A DNA stretch of 64,000 nt from Stenotrophomonas maltophilia D457 (lineage in GTDB: Bacteria; Pseudomonadota; Gammaproteobacteria; Xanthomonadales; Xanthomonadaceae): NCBI RefSeq assembly GCF_000284595.1, contig NC_017671.1, forward strand, positions 3,319,001 through 3,383,000. The letters are read 5' to 3'. Made by a program: the position numbers and the translations under genes. A model generated the notes under the pieces. It was not told the origin of the DNA. It did not search any database and saw only the letters and a program-made list of their open reading frames with translations. Below are positions 44,898 to 53,731 of the stretch, piece by piece. Position 1 is the first letter of the stretch, and each line of letters starts with the position of its first letter.

Positions 44898-47000
44898 ATG
44901 ACGCGCACTCCCAAGATCGTCCTGCTCAGCCTGGCCGTGTCGGCCGTGCTGGCCGGCTGCGGCAAGAACGAAACCCCGGCCAAGGATGCCGCGACCCCCG
45001 CCCCGGCCACCGCCGAAGCCACCACCTACAAGCTGGACGACAGCAAGCTGCCGGCCTACAACGCCTTCCAGCCGAGCGACCTGGACACCACCAAGGACGC
45101 GTGCACCGCCTTCGGCGACTACGTCAACAGCAAGTGGCTGGCCGCCAATGAAATCCCGGGCGACCGCACCAGCTGGGGCGCGTTCACCATCCTCGACGAG
45201 CGTTCGGTGGCCGTGCAGCACCAGCTGGCCGAACAGGTTGCGCAGGTCAAGAACCCGAACCACATCGAGAAGATCGTCGGCGACCTGTGGGCCACCGGCA
45301 TGGACGAAGCCAAGATCAACGCCCAGGGCATCGAGCCGCTGAAGGCCGACCTGGCTGCGATCGACGGCCTGCAGGACAAGGCGGCCATCGCCAACTACCT
45401 GCGCACCAGCGCCGCCAAGGGTGACAACCTCCTGTTCGGCTTCGGCGCTGAAGCCGACTTCAAGAACTCCGGCGTGAACATGGCCTATGCCAGCCAGGGC
45501 GGCCTGGGCCTGCCGGATACCACTTACTACACCGATGCCAAGAACGCCGACAAGCTGAAGGCCTATCAGGCGCATGTCGCCAAGGTGCTGGAGCTGTCCG
45601 GCGTGGCCGCGGCCGATGCAGCCAAGCAGGCCGAGGACGTGGTCAAGTTCGAAACCCGCCTGGCCAAGGCCTCCAAGTCGCGCGTGGAGCTGTCGCGCAA
45701 CGTCGAGCTGTACTACAACCCGGTCACCCTGGCCGACGCCGACAAGCTGACCCCGAACTTCAGCTGGACCGAGTTCTTCAAGTCGCAGGGCGTGGCCGCG
45801 CCGGAGAAGTTCTCGCTGGCCATGCCGGCCTTCCATGAGGAAGTGAGCAAGTCGCTGGCCGACACCGATCCGTCGGTGTGGCGCGCCTACCTGCGCTTCC
45901 ACACCGTGGACAGCGCCTCGCCGTACCTGGCCGATGCCTTCGTGCAGGAGAACTACGAGTTCTACGGCAAGACCCTCAACGGCCAGAAGGAGCAGAAGCC
46001 GCGCTGGAAGCGTGTGCTGGGCACCATCGAAAACGATGCCGGTGAAGCCTTCGGCCAGCTGTACGTGAAGGTTGCCTTCTCGCCGGAAGCCAAGGCGAAG
46101 ATGGAAGAACTGGTGAAGAACCTGGCCGCCTCGCTGAAGGACCGCATCCAGGGCCTGAGCTGGATGAGCGAGGAAACCAAGGCCAAGGCCATCGCCAAGT
46201 GGGAAACCTTCACCCCGAAGATCGGTTACCCGGACAAGTGGCGCGACTGGTCGGGCCTGCAGACCCAGCGCGACAGCTACCTGGGCAACGTGCGCGCGGC
46301 CAACGAGTTCAACTACAAGTTCAACCTGTCCAAGATCGGCAAGCCGGTGGACAAGACCGAGTGGGGCATGACCCCGCAGACCGTCAACGCCTACTACAAC
46401 CCGCTGCAGAACGAGATCGTGTTCCCGGCCGCCATCCTGCAGCCGCCGTTCTTCGATCCGAAGGCCGACGACGCGCTGAACTACGGCGGCATCGGTGCGG
46501 TGATCGGCCATGAGATGACCCACGGTTACGACGACCAGGGCGCACGCTTCGGGCCGACCGGCAACATGGAAGACTGGTGGACCCCGGCCGACAAGAAGAA
46601 CTTCGAAGGCCTCACCGGCAAGCTGGTCAAGCAGTTCGACCAGTACAAGGTCGACGGCCAGGCAGTGAACGGCCACCTGACCCTGGGCGAGAACATCGCC
46701 GACCTGGGCGGCCTGGCCACCGCCTACGACGCCCTGCAGAAGGCGACCGCCGGCAAGGAAGATGCGAAGGTCGACGGCTTCACCCGCGACCAGCGCTTCT
46801 TCTTCAACTGGGCCACCGTGTGGCGCACCAAGTACACCCCGGAAAACGCCAAGGTCCGCCTGGCCACCGACCCGCACGCCCCGGCGCAGTTCCGTGCCAT
46901 GGGTGCGCCGTCGAACCTGCCGACCTTCGCTGCCGCGTTCCAGTGCAAGGCCGGTTCGCCGATGGCCCGCACCGGCGAGCAGCAGGTGGTGATCTGGTAA
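44898..47000 (+). CDS. M13 family zinc metallopeptidase (neprilysin/PepO-like), lipoprotein
   Basis: This 700-residue protein has a lipobox, AVLAGC near residue 20, so it is probably anchored to a membrane. The N-terminal M13 domain spans about 50-450. The substrate-binding NAYYNPLQNEIVFPAAIL motif lies near 497. The zinc site is VIGHEMTHGYDDQGARF with both His ligands, and the third ligand Glu is in LGENIADLGGL. Conserved CKAGSPM and a final VVIW close the chain. All catalytic residues are present. It cleaves oligopeptides on the amino side of hydrophobic residues, by family knowledge. The S9 gene precedes it. Confidence 0.94.
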   Translation: MTRTPKIVLLSLAVSAVLAGCGKNETPAKDAATPAPATAEATTYKLDDSKLPAYNAFQPSDLDTTKDACTAFGDYVNSKWLAANEIPGDRTSWGAFTILDERSVAVQHQLAEQVAQVKNPNHIEKIVGDLWATGMDEAKINAQGIEPLKADLAAIDGLQDKAAIANYLRTSAAKGDNLLFGFGAEADFKNSGVNMAYASQGGLGLPDTTYYTDAKNADKLKAYQAHVAKVLELSGVAAADAAKQAEDVVKFETRLAKASKSRVELSRNVELYYNPVTLADADKLTPNFSWTEFFKSQGVAAPEKFSLAMPAFHEEVSKSLADTDPSVWRAYLRFHTVDSASPYLADAFVQENYEFYGKTLNGQKEQKPRWKRVLGTIENDAGEAFGQLYVKVAFSPEAKAKMEELVKNLAASLKDRIQGLSWMSEETKAKAIAKWETFTPKIGYPDKWRDWSGLQTQRDSYLGNVRAANEFNYKFNLSKIGKPVDKTEWGMTPQTVNAYYNPLQNEIVFPAAILQPPFFDPKADDALNYGGIGAVIGHEMTHGYDDQGARFGPTGNMEDWWTPADKKNFEGLTGKLVKQFDQYKVDGQAVNGHLTLGENIADLGGLATAYDALQKATAGKEDAKVDGFTRDQRFFFNWATVWRTKYTPENAKVRLATDPHAPAQFRAMGAPSNLPTFAAAFQCKAGSPMARTGEQQVVIW

Positions 47001-47028
47001 GCCACGGCTGACGCTGCGGCAGACCTGC

Positions 47029-47059
47029 AAAGGCCCGGGAATCCCGGGCCTTTGTTTTT
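47029..47059 (+). terminator. Rho-independent terminator of the M13 peptidase gene
   Basis: AAAGGCCCGGGA pairs with TCCCGGGCCTTT and is followed by GTTTTTC. Confidence 0.85.
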
Positions 47060-47096
47060 CACAGCGCCCGTCATCCACGAATGGCCCAGGCCGTTG

Positions 47097-47119
47097 GTAG
47101 ATGCCGACCCTGGTCGGCG
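47097..47119. repeat. Single SMAG-type REP
   Basis: GTAGATGCCGACCCTGGTCG is a GTAG-headed palindrome between the two M13 genes. Confidence 0.7.
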
Positions 47120-47174
47120 CACGGCCCAGCGGCGCCACCGTGACGCGTGCATGCCGCGCCCATGCACGGCTTGC

Positions 47175-47180
47175 TATAGT
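47175..47180 (+). promoter_or_regulatory. Possible -10 element for the second M13 gene
   Basis: TATAGT lies 36 bases before the start codon, after the REP and terminator, where a separate promoter is needed. A clear -35 was not found. Confidence 0.35.
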
Positions 47181-47215
47181 GCGCGCGCCCTCAATCCATC
47201 ACGGATTCGTTCCAC

Positions 47216-49222
47216 ATGCCCAATTTCCGTCCGCTTGCCATCGCCCTGGGCATCAGCCTGGCGACGCTGGTCCCGACCCACGATGCGTTCGCCGCCAAGA
47301 AGAAGGCCGCGCGCGCCCCGGCCGTCAGCGCCCAGTGCAGCGACTTCTACGATGCCACCAACGCAGGCTGGCTGAAGGCCAACCCGGTGCCGCAGACCGG
47401 TGCCACCACCGCGCTCGGCCAGCTGGTCGAGCGCAGCCGCCAGCAGCAGCGTGAACTGCTCGACGCCGCGATGAAGTCGCCGCAGGGCAACGTGCAGAAG
47501 CTGCTGGGCGACTTCTGGGCCAGCGGCCTGGACGAAGCCGCCGTGGAAGCGGACGGCTCCAACCCGATCGCGCCGCTGCTGACCCGCATCAACGCCATCA
47601 AGAAGGCCAAGGATGTGCCGGCCTCGATCGCCGCACTGCACCAGGTGGGCATCCCGGTGGCCTTCAACTTCGGCCCGGACGTCGACCTGAAGGCACTGGA
47701 CCGCCACATCGGTTACTTCATGCAGGGCGGCATGGGCCTGCCGGACCCGGCGTTCTATACCCGCACCGACGCCGATACCGTGGCGCTGATGGGGCGCTAC
47801 CGCAACTACGTCAAGCAGATCCTGGCGCTGACCGGCACCCCGGCGGCCAGGCTCGATGCCGAATCGCAGGCGGTGATCGCGCTGGAGACCGAGCTGGCGC
47901 GCAATGCGCAGTCGCTGGCCGGCATCAACAACCCGTTCAACAACTACGCGCCGATCTCCACCAAGGAGCTCAACAGCCGTTACCGCAACCTGCAGCTGGA
48001 CGCGTTCCTGAAGGCACAGGGCGTGGACGACGACCTGGTCTCGCTGGCCGACCCGGGCCTGTTCAAGCAGCTCGATGGCATGGTCACCAAGCTCAAGTCG
48101 GACCAGTGGAAGGCCTACCTGCGCTGGCGCGTGGGCGACTCGATGGCACCGTACCTGTCCAAGGCCTACCGCGACGCGGAGTTTGAATTCCGTGGCCGCG
48201 TGCTGCGTGGCGAAACGCTGCCGCCGCAGCGCTGGGAAGACGTGCTGGAGGCGATCAACGTGGCCGCCGGCCCGATGGTCGGCCGCGAATATGCGGCCCG
48301 TTACCTGTCGGCCGAAGACCGTCGCCAGGCGGCGTGGATCGTCGACAAGCTGCGCGAAGTGCAGATCGAGGCGGTCAAGAACAACAGCTGGATGAGCGCC
48401 GAAGCCAAGACCGAAGCGCAGGCCAAGCTGGCTGCGCTGAAGATCGAGATCGGCACCCCGTTGCGCGACCTCGACTACAGCGTGCAGCCGATGGGCCGCG
48501 GTTCGTTCGGCGGCAACATGCTGATCGCGTCGACCTGGCGCCACCGCGAGGAAATGAAGCGCATCGGCAAGGGCAACGCCGACCGCCGCTGGGACGTGCT
48601 GCCGCAGCAGCCGTCGCTGGCCTACGACCTGGCACAGAACCGCCTGATCGTTACCGCGGCGATCCTGCAGGGCCCGGTGTTCAATGCCAAGGCCGACGCC
48701 GCCGACAAGTTCGGCAGCTTCGGTGGCCTGGTCGGCCATGAGCTGACCCGTGCGATCGACGCCAAGGGTGCACTGGTCGACGCCAAGGGCGAACTGCGCA
48801 GCTGGTGGACCCCGGCCGACAAGACCGCCTGGACCCTGCTTGGCAACCGCGTGGCCGCGCAGTACAGCGCCTACGATTTCCCGGGCGTGAAGGGTGCCAA
48901 GGTCAACGGCACGCTCACCCAGGAAGAGAACCTGGCCGACATCGCCGGTCTGGAACTGGCCTGGGCGGCCTATACCGCGCAGGAGCCGAAGGCCAAGCCG
49001 GCACAGCAGCAGGGCTTCTTCCGCGCCTGGTCGGCGTTGTGGGCACAGCAGCTGTCGCCGAACGAGGCCGTGCGCCGCCTGACCGCCGACATCCGCGCGC
49101 CGGGCCTGTGGCGCAGCAACGGCACGCTGGCCAACCTGCCGGCATTCGGTGCCACCTTCAGCTGCAAGGCCGGCCAGCCGATGCAGCGCAGCGAAGCCGA
49201 CCAGATCAAGGTCTGGCGCTGA
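47216..49222 (+). CDS. M13 family peptidase homologue with a defective zinc site (probable pseudoenzyme)
   Basis: This 668-residue exported protein (signal peptide about residues 1-26, ending DAFAAK) has no lipobox. It aligns along its length with the gene before it. The zinc motif is GHELTRAIDAKG, so the second ligand His is Arg (codon CGT). The third-ligand region EENLADIAGLELAW is present. The NAYY motif region reads SLAYDLAQNRLIVTAAIL, so the substrate-binding Asn is also lost. The C-terminal SCKAGQPM and KVWR are kept. Open frame and codon use are normal, so it is likely expressed but not as a normal peptidase. Confidence 0.88.
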   Translation: MPNFRPLAIALGISLATLVPTHDAFAAKKKAARAPAVSAQCSDFYDATNAGWLKANPVPQTGATTALGQLVERSRQQQRELLDAAMKSPQGNVQKLLGDFWASGLDEAAVEADGSNPIAPLLTRINAIKKAKDVPASIAALHQVGIPVAFNFGPDVDLKALDRHIGYFMQGGMGLPDPAFYTRTDADTVALMGRYRNYVKQILALTGTPAARLDAESQAVIALETELARNAQSLAGINNPFNNYAPISTKELNSRYRNLQLDAFLKAQGVDDDLVSLADPGLFKQLDGMVTKLKSDQWKAYLRWRVGDSMAPYLSKAYRDAEFEFRGRVLRGETLPPQRWEDVLEAINVAAGPMVGREYAARYLSAEDRRQAAWIVDKLREVQIEAVKNNSWMSAEAKTEAQAKLAALKIEIGTPLRDLDYSVQPMGRGSFGGNMLIASTWRHREEMKRIGKGNADRRWDVLPQQPSLAYDLAQNRLIVTAAILQGPVFNAKADAADKFGSFGGLVGHELTRAIDAKGALVDAKGELRSWWTPADKTAWTLLGNRVAAQYSAYDFPGVKGAKVNGTLTQEENLADIAGLELAWAAYTAQEPKAKPAQQQGFFRAWSALWAQQLSPNEAVRRLTADIRAPGLWRSNGTLANLPAFGATFSCKAGQPMQRSEADQIKVWR

Positions 49223-49247
49223 GCCACGCGCACTACCCGTAGTACAG

Positions 49248-49272
49248 GGGGCGCCTTCGGGCGCCCTTTTTT
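49248..49272 (+). terminator. Rho-independent terminator of the second M13 gene
   Basis: GGGCGCC pairs with GGCGCCC around TTC and is followed by TTTTTT. Confidence 0.88.
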
Positions 49273-49345
49273 GCGGGTGCAGCACGATCCCGGGTTAACA
49301 CCGCGCGTGCTATCGCTGCGGCTTCGTCCATCGCGGAGCCCCGAC

Positions 49346-49840
49346 ATGGCACACAAGAACACGATCTGCCTCTGGTACGACAACGGCGCGCTCGAGGCCG
49401 CCACCTTCTACGCCAGCATCCTGCCCGACAGCGCGGTGATCGCCGTGCATCACGCCCCCGGCGACTTTCCGGATGGCAAGGAAGGCAACGTGCTGACGGT
49501 CGAGTTCACGGTCTGCGGCATTCCCTGCGTCGGCCTCAACGGCGGCACCGCGTTCAAGCACAGCGAAGCGTTTTCCTTCCAGATCCAGACCGAGGACCAA
49601 GCCGAGACCGACCGCCTGTGGGATGCGATCGTCGGCAACGGTGGACAGGAGAGCCAATGCGGCTGGTGCAAGGATCGCTGGGGCATCTCCTGGCAGATCA
49701 GCCCGCGCATGTTGATCGAAGCCGTGACCAGCAAGGACAAGGCATTGGCCAAGCGCGCCTTCAACGCGATGATGCCGATGAAGAAGATCGACATCGCCAC
49801 CATCGAAGCGGCAATCAAAAAAGGGGACGGAGGGGATTAA
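49346..49840 (+). CDS. VOC family protein of the PhnB/3-demethylubiquinone methyltransferase-like type
   Basis: This 164-residue protein starts MAHKNTICLWYDNGALEAAT. GLNGGTAFKHSEAFSFQIQT and CGWCKDRWGISWQISPRML are the typical 3-dmu-9_3-mt (PhnB-like) motifs. GGAG precedes the ATG. Function is unknown; the methyltransferase name is a historic label. The final residues IKKGDGGD and the stop TAA-like context come from the palindromic repeat that begins at 49817, so the true C-terminus was probably replaced when the repeat arrived. Confidence 0.85.
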   Translation: MAHKNTICLWYDNGALEAATFYASILPDSAVIAVHHAPGDFPDGKEGNVLTVEFTVCGIPCVGLNGGTAFKHSEAFSFQIQTEDQAETDRLWDAIVGNGGQESQCGWCKDRWGISWQISPRMLIEAVTSKDKALAKRAFNAMMPMKKIDIATIEAAIKKGDGGD

Positions 49841-49905
49841 GTCGTTTCTCCCCATGCCCCGTGTGCAAATGCAGATTGCGACTTAATCCCCTCCGTCCCC
49901 TTTTT
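49817..49905. repeat. Second copy of the GGGGACGGAGGGGATTAAG palindrome, with a 34-base loop
   Basis: The left arm AAAAAAGGGGACGGAGGGGA continues to 49844 and its inverse runs 49879-49905. The arms are identical in sequence to those of the element at 12854-12917. It overlaps the end of the VOC gene and lies 12 bases before the next start codon. Confidence 0.9.
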
Positions 49906-49916
49906 GCGAGGTGTTG

Positions 49917-51500
49917 ATGTCCTGGGATGCGATCGTCGTTGGTGGCGGCCACAACGGCCTGGTCTGCGCGGCCTATCTGGCGCGCGCTGGAAAGAAGGTG
50001 CTGGTGCTGGAACGTCGTGGCGTTCTCGGCGGTGCTGCAGTCACCGAGGAATTCCATCCCGGCTTCCGCAACTCGGTGGCGTCGTACACGGTGTCCCTGC
50101 TGCAGCCCAAGGTGATCGACGACCTGCAACTGCATGCGCATGGGCTGCGCATCATCAATCGCCCGGTCAACAACTTCCTGCCGATGGAGGATGGTCGTTA
50201 TCTGCTGTCGGCACCGGGCCGCACCCAGGCAGAGGTCGCGAAGTTCTCCGAGCGGGATGCGCAGCGGCTACCCGAATACGAAGCGCGCCTGGAGATCTTC
50301 GCCGATGTGCTGCGCGCGTGGGCCCTGCGCGCGCCACCGGATGCCGGCGTTGCCGGTGGTTGGCGCGCGTTGCCTGCGCTGTGGCAGATGGGCCGTCTTG
50401 GTCGTGAACTGGCCACGCTGGATGCCTCGCTGCGGCAGGAGCTGCTGGACCTGTTCACGCTGTCGGCAGCCGAGTATCTGGATCGCTGGTTCGAAAGCGA
50501 ACCGATCAAGGCGCTGTTCGGCTTCGATGGCATCGTCGGCAACTACGCAAGCCCCTATACACCGGGCAGTGCCTACGTACTGCTGCACCACGTATTCGGC
50601 CAGTGCAATGGCGTGAAGGGTGCGTGGGGCCATGCGATCGGCGGCATGGGCGCGATCAGCCAGGCGATTGCAGCCTCGGCACGCGAGGCCGGAGCGGAAC
50701 TGCGCGTGGAGGCCGGCGTGCAGCGCGTGCGAATCGAACAGGGCCGCGCGGTGGGCGTCGAACTGGCCAACGGCGAGATCCTGCGCGCACGCACGGTGGT
50801 TGCCAACGTCAATCCGAAACTGCTGTACGAACAATTGCTGGAGCCGGCACAGGTACCCAACGCGACACGCGAACGCATGGCGAACTGGCGCTGCGGTTCC
50901 GGCACGTTCCGGATGAACGTGGCGCTGTCGCGGCTGCCGGAGTTCCGCGCCCTGCCCGGGCCCGGCGATCACCTCAGCGCCGGCATCATCATGGCACCCA
51001 GCCTGGATTACATGGACCGCGCCTGGCTGGATGCGCGCCGCGACGGTTGGGCGCGCGAACCGATCGTGGAAATGCTGATTCCGAGCACGCTGGACGATTC
51101 GCTGGCGCCGCCCGGGCAGCACGTGGCCAGCCTGTTCTGCCAGCATGTGGCGCCGGTGTTGCCTGAAGGCCGGCATTGGGACGATCACCGGGAGACCGTG
51201 GCCGACCTGATGATCGCCACCGTCGAACGGCATGCGCCCGGCTTCACCGCCAGCGTGCTCGGTCGGCAGGTGCTGTCGCCGCTGGATCTGGAACGCACCT
51301 TCGGCCTGGTCGGCGGCGACATCTTCCACGGCGCACTGAGCGCCAACCAGCTGTTCTCGGCACGGCCGATGGTCGGCCAGGCCGGCTATCGTGGTGCCCT
51401 GCCCGGGCTGTACCTGTGCGGTTCGGGCACACACCCCGGCGGTGGCGTCACCGGTGCACCGGGGCACAACGCGGCGCAGGTGGTGTTGCAGGATCTGTAG
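49917..51500 (+). CDS. FAD-dependent oxidoreductase of the phytoene desaturase/PYROXD2 type
   Basis: This 527-residue flavoprotein begins MSWDAIVVGGGHNGLVCAAY, the dinucleotide-binding start, then VLVLERRGVLGGAAVTEEF. The C-terminal FAD-binding region is LPGLYLCGSGTHPGGGVTGA. The sequence resembles PYROXD2-like proteins, with no known substrate in bacteria. No carotenoid genes are nearby, so a role in carotenoid synthesis is not supported. GCGAGG precedes the ATG at 49917; an upstream GTG is less likely. Confidence 0.85.
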   Translation: MSWDAIVVGGGHNGLVCAAYLARAGKKVLVLERRGVLGGAAVTEEFHPGFRNSVASYTVSLLQPKVIDDLQLHAHGLRIINRPVNNFLPMEDGRYLLSAPGRTQAEVAKFSERDAQRLPEYEARLEIFADVLRAWALRAPPDAGVAGGWRALPALWQMGRLGRELATLDASLRQELLDLFTLSAAEYLDRWFESEPIKALFGFDGIVGNYASPYTPGSAYVLLHHVFGQCNGVKGAWGHAIGGMGAISQAIAASAREAGAELRVEAGVQRVRIEQGRAVGVELANGEILRARTVVANVNPKLLYEQLLEPAQVPNATRERMANWRCGSGTFRMNVALSRLPEFRALPGPGDHLSAGIIMAPSLDYMDRAWLDARRDGWAREPIVEMLIPSTLDDSLAPPGQHVASLFCQHVAPVLPEGRHWDDHRETVADLMIATVERHAPGFTASVLGRQVLSPLDLERTFGLVGGDIFHGALSANQLFSARPMVGQAGYRGALPGLYLCGSGTHPGGGVTGAPGHNAAQVVLQDL

Positions 51501-51527
51501 AGGCGTGCCCACCAACGGTCGGCACCT

Positions 51528-51564
51528 GCAGCGTCAAATGATCCTTCGGATCATTTGACGCTGC
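51528..51564. terminator. Bidirectional hairpin between the oxidoreductase and rhomboid genes
   Basis: A 17-base stem (GCAGCGTCAAATGATCC and its inverse) with a TTC loop lies between convergent genes and includes the last codons and stop of the rhomboid gene. Confidence 0.65.
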
Positions 51565-52222
51565 GCAGATGGTTCGGGCGCTTCGGTGGGCCGGGCGGGC
51601 GGCGCTTGAACGGCGGCTGCCCGCGCCAGTAGCGGATCAGCAACCAGCCGAACAGCATGCCGCCGAGGTGCGCGAAGTGGGCCACGCCCGGCTGCCAGCC
51701 GGTCATGCCCAGCACCAGCTCGCCCACACCGAACAGGATCACGAAAGTGCGCGCCTTCATCGGGATCGGCGGGAACAGCAGCATCACCCGCTGGTTCGGG
51801 AACAGCATGCCGTAGGCCAGCAGCAGGCCGAACACGCCGCCGGAGGCGCCCAGCACCGTGGCAGGGTTTTCCAGCAGCGTACCCACCAGCAGCTGGCAGA
51901 CACCGGCACCGGCCACGCACACCAGGTAGTACAGCAGGAAGCGCTTCTCGCCCCAGGTCTGCTCCAGCGGCGCGCCGAACATGAAGACCGCCAGCATGTT
52001 GAAGAACAGATGGCCGAAGCTGCCATGCAGGAAACCGTAGGTCAGCAGCTGCCAAGGCTGGAAGTTGCCACCCGGCGAGAACGCGTCGAAGCCCTGCTGC
52101 AACGGTTGCAGCATGAACGGCTCGAAGGTCTGCATGCCGAGCAGGAACGGCTGCTGCAGCAGGAACAGGATCGCGTTGGCGATCAGCAGGGCCTTGGTGA
52201 CGGTTGGCAGTCGCGGGAACAT
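51551..52222 (-). CDS. Rhomboid family intramembrane serine protease
   Basis: This is a 223-residue membrane protein with about six transmembrane helices. The catalytic Ser is in VLGASGGVFGLLLAYG near residue 129 and the His in VAHFAHLGGMLFGWLL near 182. HGSFGHLFFNMLAVFMFG provides the oxyanion region with His and Asn. All rhomboid residues are present. Rhomboids cleave membrane-spanning substrates; targets are not known here. A short basic Pro/Lys/Arg tail follows the last helix. Confidence 0.9.
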   Translation of the reverse strand: MFPRLPTVTKALLIANAILFLLQQPFLLGMQTFEPFMLQPLQQGFDAFSPGGNFQPWQLLTYGFLHGSFGHLFFNMLAVFMFGAPLEQTWGEKRFLLYYLVCVAGAGVCQLLVGTLLENPATVLGASGGVFGLLLAYGMLFPNQRVMLLFPPIPMKARTFVILFGVGELVLGMTGWQPGVAHFAHLGGMLFGWLLIRYWRGQPPFKRRPPGPPKRPNHLRSVK

Positions 52223-52315
52223 GGGAGCACCGGCATGGAACGGCCTCCATCATAGCCGCAGCATCGTGTCTTGTTGGCGACCCGCAGGTCCGGCCTGTTC
52301 AGTCGCCAGCGGTGC

Positions 52316-52744
52316 TCAGCCCGGGCCCCACACCGCTGCGTCCAGCGCCGCCGCCGGATCGGTCGCCGGCATCCGCACCCGGCCGTTCTCCACCCGCACA
52401 CCCTCGGCGCGCAACCGTTGTGACTGCTCGCGCCAGCCGGCCGACCCTTCTTCCATGGCAATGCGCCCGTCCGAGCGCAGCACGCGGTGCCAGGGCAGGT
52501 CCGGGTCGTCGTTCTGGCCCAGGATGCGTGCGGTCAGGCGTGCACGCCCAGGCAGGCCCGCGCGCATCGCCACCTGGCCGTAGCCCATCACCTGCCCCGC
52601 CGGGATTGCGCGGATCACCGCCAGGATGCGCGCACGCGCCTGCTCCGGCGTCAGCGCCGCAGGCGGGTCACCAGCAGAACGCCGATCAGCACCAGCACGG
52701 TGCCGGCGATCTGCGCCGGCCCCATCGGTTCGTCGAGCAGCCAT
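52316..52744 (-). CDS. Alkyltransferase-like (Atl) DNA-binding protein, MGMT fold without active-site Cys
   Basis: The MGMT-like domain (ARILAVIRAIPAGQVMGYGQ, then LTARILGQNDDPDLPWHRVL) has PWHRV where active methyltransferases have PCHRV, so the alkyl-accepting Cys is Trp. This is the hallmark of Atl/YbaZ proteins, which bind O6-alkylguanine and direct it to nucleotide-excision repair. The domain is typical from about residue 32 of this reading. The ATG at 52744 lies inside the EamA gene end, giving a 94-base overlap; a shorter start cannot be excluded because no other ATG is in frame. Confidence 0.78.
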   Translation of the reverse strand: MAARRTDGAGADRRHRAGADRRSAGDPPAALTPEQARARILAVIRAIPAGQVMGYGQVAMRAGLPGRARLTARILGQNDDPDLPWHRVLRSDGRIAMEEGSAGWREQSQRLRAEGVRVENGRVRMPATDPAAALDAAVWGPG

Positions 52745-53571
52745 AGGCTCATCACGATGGTGGAAACAGGGCCCAGCATACCGACCTGCGCGGCCAGCGA
52801 CGAACCCACGCGCTGCACCGCCAGCATGATCGCCAGCACCGGCAGCACCGTGCACACGGTGGCATTGACCAACGACAGCCACTGCACCGGCGCCGGTGCC
52901 TGCCACAGCAGCGGCAGCGGATGGGTCACCGCGAAATGCAGCAGCACCAGCACGCTGGCCACGCAGCTGGCATAGGCGGTCAGCCGCACCGCACCGATGC
53001 GCGCGACCACCTGCCCACTGCCGAACAGGTACAGCGCATAGCTGAGGGCACTGCCCAGCACCAGCAGGCTGCCGACGATGATCTGCCCACCCTCGCGCTG
53101 CAGATCGTGGCCGAAGGCCAGCAGCACGCCGAGGTAGCTCAGCACCAGCGCACCGATCTGCCAGCGGCCCGGCCGCTGGCGCGCCAGCAGCACGTTGATC
53201 AGCAGTACCAAGGTCGGGTTCAAGTACAGGATCAGCCGCTCCAGGGTCACGCTGATGTACTGCAGTCCCTGGAAGTCGAGCAGGCTGGACAGGTAGTAGC
53301 CGGTGAAGCCCAGCCACAGCACGCGGGCACGGTCGGCCCAGGACAACGGCTCGGCCCGGCGCGCGGCCCACGCTGCCATCAACGCGAACAGGGGCAGCGC
53401 CATCAGCATGCGCAGGGCGAGCAGCGTGGTGGCATCGACGCCGTGGCGCAGGCCGAGCTTGACGATGATCGCCTTGCCCGACGCGGCGATGGCGCCGATC
53501 GCGGCCAGGCCGATGCCGCCCAGCGCAATGCGTGGGGAAGCAGTGGCGATGCGGGAAGCGGGAGTGGACAT
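52651..53571 (-). CDS. EamA/DMT family transporter
   Basis: This 306-residue protein has about ten transmembrane helices in two EamA repeats (first TLLALRMLMALPLFALMAA; second IMSLWLLDEPMGPAQIAGTV). DEPMGPAQIAG is the common second-repeat signature. It probably exports a small metabolite; substrate unknown. Start MSTPASRIATASPR is preferred, but an ATG 18 codons upstream is possible. It overlaps the Atl-like gene on the same strand, so the two may be co-transcribed. Confidence 0.85.
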   Translation of the reverse strand: MSTPASRIATASPRIALGGIGLAAIGAIAASGKAIIVKLGLRHGVDATTLLALRMLMALPLFALMAAWAARRAEPLSWADRARVLWLGFTGYYLSSLLDFQGLQYISVTLERLILYLNPTLVLLINVLLARQRPGRWQIGALVLSYLGVLLAFGHDLQREGGQIIVGSLLVLGSALSYALYLFGSGQVVARIGAVRLTAYASCVASVLVLLHFAVTHPLPLLWQAPAPVQWLSLVNATVCTVLPVLAIMLAVQRVGSSLAAQVGMLGPVSTIVMSLWLLDEPMGPAQIAGTVLVLIGVLLVTRLRR

Positions 53572-53651
53572 CAGGACGACGGCGGGCCGCGCAGAGCGGC
53601 CCGGTAAGGCGTGGGGGACGCTCATTGTCGCATGGGGGCGCCCGCTGCCCT

Positions 53652-53719
53652 GTAGAGCCGAGCCTGCGCTCGGCGTCGCCAGGCCGGGGCGAAAGGCTGC
53701 CGAGCAGGGCTCGGCCCCA
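53652..53719. repeat. Degenerate REP pair
   Basis: GTAGAGCCGAGCCTGCGCTC and a mutated inverted copy ending GGCTCGGCCCCAC; the second unit has lost its CTAC end. Confidence 0.7.
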
Positions 53720-53731
53720 CAACATCCCGGC

